Origin: Rallus limicola
Taxonomy: Eukaryota > Chordata > Aves > Gruiformes > Rallidae
Direction: 5' to 3'
DNA: 64,000 nucleotides
Assembly: GCA_022605955.1 (NCBI GenBank)
Contig: JAKCOZ010000040.1
Coordinates: 1,240,001 to 1,304,000, forward strand
Under the pieces are notes generated by a model. It worked only from the letters and a program-made list of their open reading frames with translations. It was not told the origin of the DNA and did no database searches. The position numbers and the translations under genes were made by a program. Shown here one piece after another: positions 56,627 to 64,000 of the stretch; the stretch's first letter is position 1; the number at the start of each line of letters is the position of its first letter.

Positions 56627-56998
56627 GTTTCACAGGGTGGAGCTGCACCTGGGAGAGAAGCAGGGAGGAAGCACAGCACAAGGGTGGGTGAGGAGCAGCT
56701 GAGGGGGAGGGTTTCTATCTCAGAAAGGACCCAAGGATTCCTGGGAAGCAGGAATCTGCACCCAGAGCCGCATGGTCTTTATCCTATAAAGAGCAGCCTG
56801 GCTCAAAGAGGGTCCCTCCCAATTTGCCTTCAAATCCTTCCTCAGACTCAGTCCAGTCTCTGTCTGAGTAACCCTCTCTCTACTTTGTCATGACCAGAAG
56901 ATCCAAAGCCCAGGGAAGGACAGAGCGAAGAGCATCTGAGATGCCCACCCATTGGAGATCTCCCTCTGGAAGAGGAGGAGAAGGGGCTCAGCACTCAC

Positions 56999-57065
56999 CT
57001 GGTTTCCAAAGAGAAGGAGGCAGGAGAGGTGTGTGAGAGAGCAGAGCCTTGTGCTGGCTTTTATC
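56999..57065 (-). promoter_or_regulatory. Keratin gene 1 block B TATA box and noncoding exon 1
   Basis: GATAAAAG at 57058-57065 and a CCAG/GTGAGT donor at 56999, identical to block A. Confidence 0.8.
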
Positions 57066-57936
57066 CCTGCCCTGCATTGCCGCAGGACATGAGGCCCCTT
57101 TGCAGAGGTACCAATTTTCTGAGCAGCTCCTCTTGCATGCAAACCATCGCCGCTGATGCTACGGGCTGGGCTGTATTTTCCAGCACTGCTGCCTTTTCAT
57201 TTGCAGCTCTGTGCTATGCCCATTCCCCAGTGAGGGCTGCTTCAGAGCAGGGGGAGGAAAGGCCCCGGGGTTTCTAGGGCAGGAATGCAGCAGTGTGGGT
57301 AGAATACTCAAGAGCTCAAGTGCCAGATGGGTCCAGATCAGGTGAGTGAGGGCAGTTTGGGTCACTCCTTTGAGACTCTTGGTAGTATTGTTCTTGGGAA
57401 CAAGCTCCAGTAATCCTCATGTGGACACCCATGGTCTCCCATGCATGAGGACGTGCCGCCTTCCTGTCTTTTCCCTCCCTCCTCACATCACCCCAGTGCT
57501 CACACTTGTTGCCTCCCCAGGTTGGATGTGTTGTGCTGCTGGGTGTTGACCCCATCCTGCCTACCACTGCCCAGTGCCCAGGGGTCCTCAGCAGAGTCTA
57601 AGGTTCACTGTGTTCCTATGTGTGTCCTTGTGCTGTGTGATTTCATAAGCAGACAGGTCTGTGCATGTGGGAGCACAACCCTGTGCATGGTGCCGTGCCG
57701 GTGTGCATGGGCCTCTGTCTGTGTGTCCCCCTGTGTGTCCAGCATCAGGAGGGACGATAATGCTCACAGCAGGGACACCCTCCACTGTTCTTTCCAGGTG
57801 CAACACAGAGCAGCAGGTTCCCAGGCTCAGAAGGAGTCTGAGTGCAGTTGAGCGGTGCTGGCACCATCCTGCTAGAGATGTGTCCAGGGCAGAGGCCCTG
57901 AACTGCAGCCCCTGCCTCCTGAGCCCAGTGCATTCA

Positions 57937-58154
57937 GGTTGGGGCTCCCCAGTCCCAGAAGGACATGCATAGAGTGAAGCGAGGCCAGCAAAGGCCACCA
58001 ACATGGTTAAGGGGGCTGGCAAAGATGAAGTGCGAGGAGAGTCTGAGAGAACAGACTCTGGCACAGGGTGCCCAGAGAAGCTGTGGATGCCGCCTCCCTG
58101 GCGGTGTGCAAGGCCAGGATGGATGGGGCTTTGGGCCACCTGTGCCATTCCTCT
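57937..58154 (+). mobile_element. CR1 fragment upstream of V1, block B
   Basis: Counterpart of 18283-18500. Confidence 0.7.
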
Positions 58155-58374
58155 GGCCGCGGCTTGTCCCGCTTCGCTCTGCGCCGGGGAGTGCGGGGGG
58201 ACCAGGGCTGGGCAGCGCCGCGCCCCTCGGGCCGCTCTGCTCCCGGCCCGCCCGGCCCGGCCCCGCTGCCGCCGGCGCAGGGCTCAGCCCCGGGGCGGAG
58301 CTGGTGGCAGCTGGGCCGTGAGGAGGGAGAGGAGGCGCCGCGGCCAGAGGCAGCAGAGAGCTGGGGCTGGCGGG

Positions 58375-59234
58375 ATGCGGCGGGGCCGGGGCGCAGGGCT
58401 GGCGGTGCTGGCCGCGGTGCTGCTGGGTGCGTGCGTGGGGCTGCCGGGGTCGATGGGGGCCGGGCTGGTGCTGCGCCTGGGCTGGCTCCGGAGGTCTCTC
58501 GACACTGCCGGCCCCTCTGGCTTCTTCACAGACCTCTGTCCCCGAGGCATCCTCCTGCCCATCCCTCCCTCTGCTACCGGCCCGCATTCCCTCCGAACAT
58601 GCATTGATCTGTTCTTAGTCCAGTCCTGCTTGTTTCCTCCTTCTCCTCTGTGGCTTTCCAGTAAAATGTGTGTGTCTAGCGGTATCTTGCTTCCCACTTG
58701 CTGCTGACATTCTTTCCTTTATCCCACTTTTCCTTATCCTCCTTCTACCCATCATTCACACATTCCTCTCTCCAGCAGCTATTATTCCCGGGCACTTTGG
58801 TTCCTGCCCAGGCTGGAAACCCTTCTCCTCCTCATCTGGGCATGGTGCCGGTGCTTGTGTGGGATTTCCTCTGGCAAACAACAGGCCGGGCTGGGCAGAA
58901 AGCAGTTTCTGAGGTTTTTCCTTCTCTTTCTCCTTCCTGGCAGCGGCTGTGGGCAGAGCCCAGGTGCAGCAGGAGCCGTCGGCAGAGACCAACGAGGGCA
59001 TCGCCATCACCATCAACTGCTCGCACCCCAGCATACAGGCTGTCTACACTGATTGGTACCGTCAGCTGCCGGGCCGAGGTCCCACATTCCTCATAAGCGG
59101 CATTAAAGATTCCAAGACTTTGTCGAATCCCCCTGGGAAGCTGCGGGTGTCGTCAGACCGACGGTCCAGCAGCCTGCTGCTGTCCCGGCCCCGGCGCAGG
59201 GACGCGGCGGTGTATTACTGCGCCGTGTGGGAGA
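58375..59234 (+). CDS. T-cell receptor alpha/delta-type V gene segment, block B V1
   Basis: Leader exon 58375-58426 and V exon 58944-59234. They encode the same polypeptide as the block A V1: hydrophobic leader, Cys in ITINCSHP, Trp in DWYRQL, Cys in YYCAVW. Both exons are open, the splice sites are kept, and the RSS follows at 59235. It is divergent from keratin gene 1 of block B. Confidence 0.85.
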
Positions 59235-59273
59235 CACGGGGAGAGGAGCCGGGGCTGCGGCCGGGCACGAACC
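59235..59273 (+). other. V recombination signal sequence, block B
   Basis: CACGGGG, 23-bp spacer, GCACGAACC; the same as block A. Confidence 0.75.
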
Positions 59274-59673
59274 GCCGCGGGCGGGGCCGGGCGTGTGTGT
59301 CGGGGTCGGGGGCACAGCCCCGGCCGGGCCCAACAGGGGGCGATGCCGCTGCGGCCGCCGGCGCCGCCTGGCACCGCCCGGCCCCTGCCCGGCCCCCGCG
59401 GCCCTTCCCCCGCCCCTCCGGGCCCGGCCCCGGCAGCACCAGCTCCTCCTGACACTCGGGGCCTGCGCTCGCCACCTCTCTGCTCGCTGAGGTTCAGCAA
59501 TGCCGGCCCCTTTTCAAGTCCCAGTCTCCAGCAGCACTGGAACCGGCAGGTCCCAAGGGCGGCAATCAAGGAGGCGGGGCAGGGCCCGGCCTGGCTGGAC
59601 AGGGACCTTCTGCTAGAGCTCAGCTGGGAGAAACAAGGGCACAGCCGCTGGCAGCGAGGTCGGGGTTCTCTAG

Positions 59674-60902
59674 GGATGGCTTCTGCAAGAAGCAGGTAGA
59701 AGTTCTCTGCAGGCTCCAGAGAATAAATATCGTCCCACTCAAGACCAGAGCTGTTGTTGACCGAGGCCAAGCCAGTCAATGATGGTCACAGCACCGCTGT
59801 GGATCACATGTAGGAGAACAAAGGCAGCAAGCAGCCGCTTTTTACCCCAGAGAAGGGAGTGAGAAGATGTAAGAAACTGTGCAGACACCAAGGCCTGTGG
59901 AGAAGGGCAGGGGGGAGGTGCTCCAGGCAGCAGAGTGAAGGATTGCCCTGCAGCCTATGGAGGAGACCATGGTAGAATGGGAGTTCCTGTGCGGCCCATG
60001 GAAGAGGATTGAGAGCAGAGCCCCCACCTGCAGCCCGTGGAGAGTCCCCATGCTGGAGCAGTTGGAGACACATAGAAGACACTGTGATCTGCATTGGAGC
60101 AGGCCTCTAGCGGCACTTGCAGCCCTTGGAGAGAGACAGAGACATGGAAATGAAAGAGAGAAGTCCATGTTGGAGCAGGCTTTCTTGGTGGGGGGGTGGG
60201 GTGGTGGAGAGGGGGTAGCTTGTGACTCTGTGGAGGACCAGGCTGGAACAGTCTGAGCTTGAGGGACTAAGAGTCATTCTATGCTTTTGTGACTGCACCC
60301 ATAGCAGTGACCTAGGCTGGGGCAGCTGGTGAAGAGCTGAAGTCCCATGGGAAGGGACTCACATTGGAGAAGTTAATGGAGGAGTTAAATGGACTGTCTG
60401 CCATGTGTGGGACCCTATGGTGCATCAGGGGAAGAGTGTGAGGAATGCATCACCCTCTACCCCCACCCACCCACCCCACCTAAGAAGGAAAACAATTTGT
60501 GAGGAACGAACCAAACCCCTGATTCTCCCATTCCCTGTCCCCACTTCATATCCCAGTGAAATGGCAGAAGGGAGTGAAATCCTGTCTAAAGTGAGGTCTG
60601 CTCCCAACAGACAGTAGCAGGAGGGTTGGGGGGAGGTGTCTTAAGGTTTGGTCACACTTCTCATGATCCAACTCTGGTGGCACTGTGTGTGCAGTGGAGT
60701 GTAAGAAATGAGTTTTCTTTCCTTTACTCTATGTTGGGTCTGTTCTCCCTGTGACACTAATTGCAGAATGATCTCTCCCTGTCCTTATCTCCAATCCAAA
60801 GCCCCTCAATATCTATTTTCTCCCCTGTCCAGCTGAAAGGGGGAGTGACAGAGCAGCTTTGGTGGGCGTCTGGCCTGCAGCCAGGGTGAAACCACCACAA
60901 CA
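59674..60902. mobile_element. Avian LTR, LTR1 block B
   Basis: Counterpart of 20020-21248. Confidence 0.7.
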
Positions 60903-61482
60903 CCTCCACCACCAGGCTGGCAACAGGTGGGCCATGCCGTGCTGAAGAGAGGTAGGACTGCATGAGGAAGATCAGGTGTTGGAGGGGCATGACAGGTGGA
61001 GCCTGGACTGTGGGCCATTCCAAAGTCTATTTGCTTGTTCCCAGTTCCAGCCAACCTTTGGGAATGTCTTCGTAGCTCCACCCAAAGCAGGAGAAGCACT
61101 CTTGCCCAAGATGATGTGGGACTGCTGACCTCCTGGGGGCCAGCTACGTGCCCACATTTCCTCCCTTGAGGGCAGAACCTATTAGGATTCCTTTTGATAT
61201 GATGTCCTCCGTGTCCAAGGGGGGATTTCTGAGTGGAGACACAGCAAGGCAAAGACAGATGGTCATTGGCTGTGGAGTAAGTAGGCTTGACTTCCTCCCC
61301 TTCAAGAGGCAGTGCCTGGAAGAAGACTTGCTGCAGTGTGTCCCACCCTCCAATAGCTTAAGCAGTGATGAATGGCCCCCTTCTGCCCCCACCTAATTTC
61401 CCCCAGAGCCGTGGCTTTCTCTCTCCACAGTCAGGACACAGATGGAAAGAGCAGCACAGGGACATGGGCAGGGCTGCAGCAG

Positions 61483-61488
61483 TTTATT
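61483..61488 (-). terminator. Polyadenylation signal AATAAA, keratin gene 2 block B
   Basis: Same canonical hexamer and spacing as in block A. Confidence 0.7.
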
Positions 61489-61894
61489 GAAGAGTCTAAA
61501 GGGCGCCATGAGGTCACTCTGAGTGGAGGCCCCAGTGCAGGAGTAGCCAAGAATCTGTTTCCCCTTTCCCAGTGCAGAGTTCCCACAGGACATCTGTCAA
61601 CCTGCCCAGCAAAGGGAGACAGGCCAGCAGGTCCCTCCAGGCTGGTTTGTGGGGTCCTCAGAGCAGGATTGGAGGGGAGCAGAAGAGAAGAACAGAAATG
61701 AAAAGGCTGAGGGGAGGAGAGGAAAGGTAGACATTGGCCGTGTTGTGCAGGAGCTCAGGCTGGCACTGCCTTGCCCTTGCAGGCGAAGCCAAAGATGGTC
61801 ACTTTGCTTAAAACACCGTCATGGAGTTTGCTCCTGTGTGAGCATCATGCTCTGAGTGCCTGGGGGTCATTGCCTGAGGTCACTGCCAGCAGCT

Positions 61895-62200
61895 TTAGCA
61901 GGGGGGGCATCTGCTGCCACAGTAGCGGCTGGTGATGCAGGAGAGGTCAAAGCCCCCAGAGGTGATGGGCACTCCGTCACAGCTGAGGATGCTGCCAACA
62001 GCAGCGGAGGTGGAGGAGCCCACAAGGGTGTTCTGCGGGAAGGAGCTGAGGATGGGTCCGGGCAGGGTCACCACCACAGCAGGTGGCTCGATGACCACGG
62101 TGGAGTTCTGGCACTGCCTGACACAGGGCTCATTGCAGCTGTTGGCCAGCGGGGTTGGGCTGCAGGGCTGGCAGGGCAGGCACGGATTGTAGCAGGACAT
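61895..62200 (-). CDS. Feather beta-keratin, gene 2 block B
   Basis: Encodes the same 101-residue protein as 22241-22546, ending [11 protein letters not shown]. Acceptor, intron, noncoding exon (donor at 62602) and TATA box (62661-62668) are retained. A few differences lie in the intron only (near 62245-62290). Confidence 0.95.
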   Translation of the reverse strand: MSCYNPCLPCQPCSPTPLANSCNEPCVRQCQNSTVVIEPPAVVVTLPGPILSSFPQNTLVGSSTSAAVGSILSCDGVPITSGGFDLSCITSRYCGSRCPPC

Positions 62201-62601
62201 GTTTCACAGGGCAGGAGCTGCACCTGGGAGAGAAGCAGGGAGGAATCAAAACATGGGCATGGGCGAGGAGTAGCCTGGTACCACAGCATGAGGGAGACAA
62301 AGAACATGAGGGCCAGGAGGTGGATGCTGTGCAGAGATGTGTTGGGGCTTCTTGGCCTCATCCTGCCTGGGACCAAAATGAGCCACCAGCTGTTATCCAG
62401 CTCTTCCTAGCTCTGTGTCCAGCAGTCAGCTCAGGCCCATCCCAGCTTCCCTCCGTGCCTAACCTTCTCCCCATTTCCCTCTCTCATGATGAGCAGCCCC
62501 AGAGTCATGCCCAGAACACTGCTGCTGTCAGCAGAGAAGTCCACATAGATGAGCCCTCCGTTTTAAGAAAGAAGAGAAAGGAGAAGGGTCTTCAGACTCA
62601 C

Positions 62602-62668
62602 CTGGGTCCCAAGCAGAAGGAGGCAAGAGAAGCGGGTGAGCAGGTGCCGAGTTGGGCTGGCTTTTATC
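62602..62668 (-). promoter_or_regulatory. Keratin gene 2 block B TATA box and noncoding exon 1
   Basis: GATAAAAG at 62661-62668 and a CCAG/GTGAGT donor at 62602, as in block A. Confidence 0.8.
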
Positions 62669-63472
62669 CTGGGCCTTTCCTGCCCCAGGCTGCCAGAAGC
62701 ATCCCTTGGAGAGGGGATTCTTTTCTCACCTGCTCATCTTGAATGCAAAACAGCCCAGGGAATGCTCTGGGCTGTGCTCTGGCTTCCTGAACTGCATGTC
62801 CTGCCTTATGCCAGGCACATTCCCCAGTGAATTCCCCCCATTTTGTGGGACAGGATGAGAGGCCCAAGTATTTCCGGAGCAGAAAATGTCAGTGTGAGCA
62901 GAGGATTCATTGCATGTGATGGGAGACTCCAACAGAGGTCACGCAAGAGCAAGAGCTAGCACACACACACACATAGACGTACACTAGGCCTCTCATCATC
63001 TGGAATGAACTGAGGAGACTCAAGACACCCAAACAGAAGCTGTCTGCACTGTCCAGGGCCATCACACAGGCCATGGGCTTAACAGAATCTTACTCTCTCT
63101 GCTGTCTGTCTTTCCTAGAGGACCCTGGAAATGGGCTTTAGACAGGGCACAGAAGTGCTTGTAGGCTCTGGCAGGGCAGCCTGTGGCCTGACTTCTGATC
63201 CCACGCTGAATCAATCCATGCAGAGGTGACCAGATATGCAGGGCCTGCTGGGAGCTCATGCTGGCTGGGGAGTTCAGAGGCCACAAGAGCTGACTTGCAG
63301 GATCAGTGTCTCCAGATGGCTGGTTTGTCCCATTTCCCGTGCAGGTCTGCTTTGGGATGGGGTAAGTCCTGTGTGTGAGCTGATGGCTCATTGCTGACTG
63401 TGGGAAGAGCCTGTAGAGTCTGTCAGAGAGTGTCCAGAGGAGGCCACAAAAGTGATCAGAGGGCTGGAACCC

Positions 63473-64000
63473 TGTGGTGGTTTGGCCCTGGCTAGAGGCC
63501 AGATGCCCACCAAGCCTCTCGCTCACTCCCCTTTTCAGCCAAAATAGGGAGAAAATATATATTGGGAGGCTTAGGACTTGAGATAAGGACAGAGGGATCA
63601 CTCTGCAATCAGTGTCATGGGCAAAATCGACTCAACACAGAATAAAGGAAAGAGAAGTGATTTATTACACTACAGCTACACACTCAGGGAACCAGAGTCG
63701 GGTAATGAGAAGCGTGCCCAGGTCTTTAAGTACGTTTTCCCCACCCCTTCCCGTCTTAGCAGACTTACACTTCATCACAATTTTACTCTCTTCTTCCCCC
63801 CCCAGCATGGCGTGGGGAGGGGCAGGGAATGGGCAGTGGGGTTCCGGTCAGTTCCTCACAAGCTGCTTTCCTTCCCCAGATCTTAACACTTCTACTCCCC
63901 CCACCCCTCCCTTCTTCACAGACTTGACTTTAATCATCATTTCGCTCCCTTCTTCCCCCCATTAGCACAGGGAGGGGCAGGGAATGGGGAATGTGGGTTT
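63473..64000. mobile_element. Avian LTR, LTR2 block B, cut by window end
   Basis: Counterpart of 23946-24473, starting TGTGGTGGTTTGG. It continues beyond the window. Confidence 0.75.

Larger units (their letters stand above)
40449..64000 (+). repeat. Block B: near-identical direct copy of 767-24473
   Basis: Aligns continuously with block A. The offset is 39682 at the start, 39656 after the 27-bp unit loss, 39640-39643 after the poly-C tract, 39654 after an 11-bp difference and 39527 after a ~127-bp deletion. Substitutions are sparse (about 11 in the 3 kb I compared at 10.24-13.24 kb). Gene-free stretches hold the same content as in block A: 46134-47137 (RETREG3 3' flank), 50488-51571, 52143-53037, 57066-57936, 59274-59673, 60903-61482 and 62669-63472. 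Copy B has no recognisable RETREG3 5' exons in front of it, only satellite. Confidence 0.97.

Overview
The window is from a bird genome. It holds feather beta-keratin genes, many CR1 LINE fragments, avian-type LTRs and a decayed avian retroviral gag. RETREG3 followed by PSMC3IP on one strand matches the gene order at human 17q21, whose chicken counterpart is, as I recall, microchromosome 27. I cannot name the species.

Layout. Positions 1-766 are the end of a T-tract satellite. Positions 767-29560 are block A. Positions 29561-40448 are a large satellite array that changes strand at 34837/34838. Positions 40449-64000 are block B, a near-identical same-strand copy of the first ~23.7 kb of block A, shifted by ~39.5-39.7 kb and running off the window. 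Both blocks follow the same T-tract satellite, so the duplicated unit includes at least part of the array.

Each block reads: RETREG3 (+, coding exons from the second half of the reticulon-homology domain to the stop), PSMC3IP/HOP2 (+, complete, eight exons, CpG-rich promoter), a CR1- and ERV-rich interval, feather keratin gene 1 (-), a T-cell-receptor-type V segment (+) with a 23-bp-spacer recombination signal, an LTR, feather keratin gene 2 (-) and an inverted LTR. Block A continues to a second V segment (+), then CR1 reverse-transcriptase remnants, then the satellite. Block B ends before its second V segment would appear.

Two duplication levels are visible. An older one made a divergent keratin(-)/V(+) module that occurs twice within block A. 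A recent one made block B from block A. Every coding difference I found between the blocks is synonymous, and noncoding differences are sparse apart from a few indels and one mismatch cluster. Block B has no room for the 5' exons of RETREG3, because satellite lies directly upstream. It is therefore either a real duplication with a truncated RETREG3 or an assembly artefact (two haplotypes placed in tandem across the array). That question decides how to read the rest of the window.

The long Lys-rich or Phe-rich reading frames at 29.4-40.5 kb are satellite translations, not genes.
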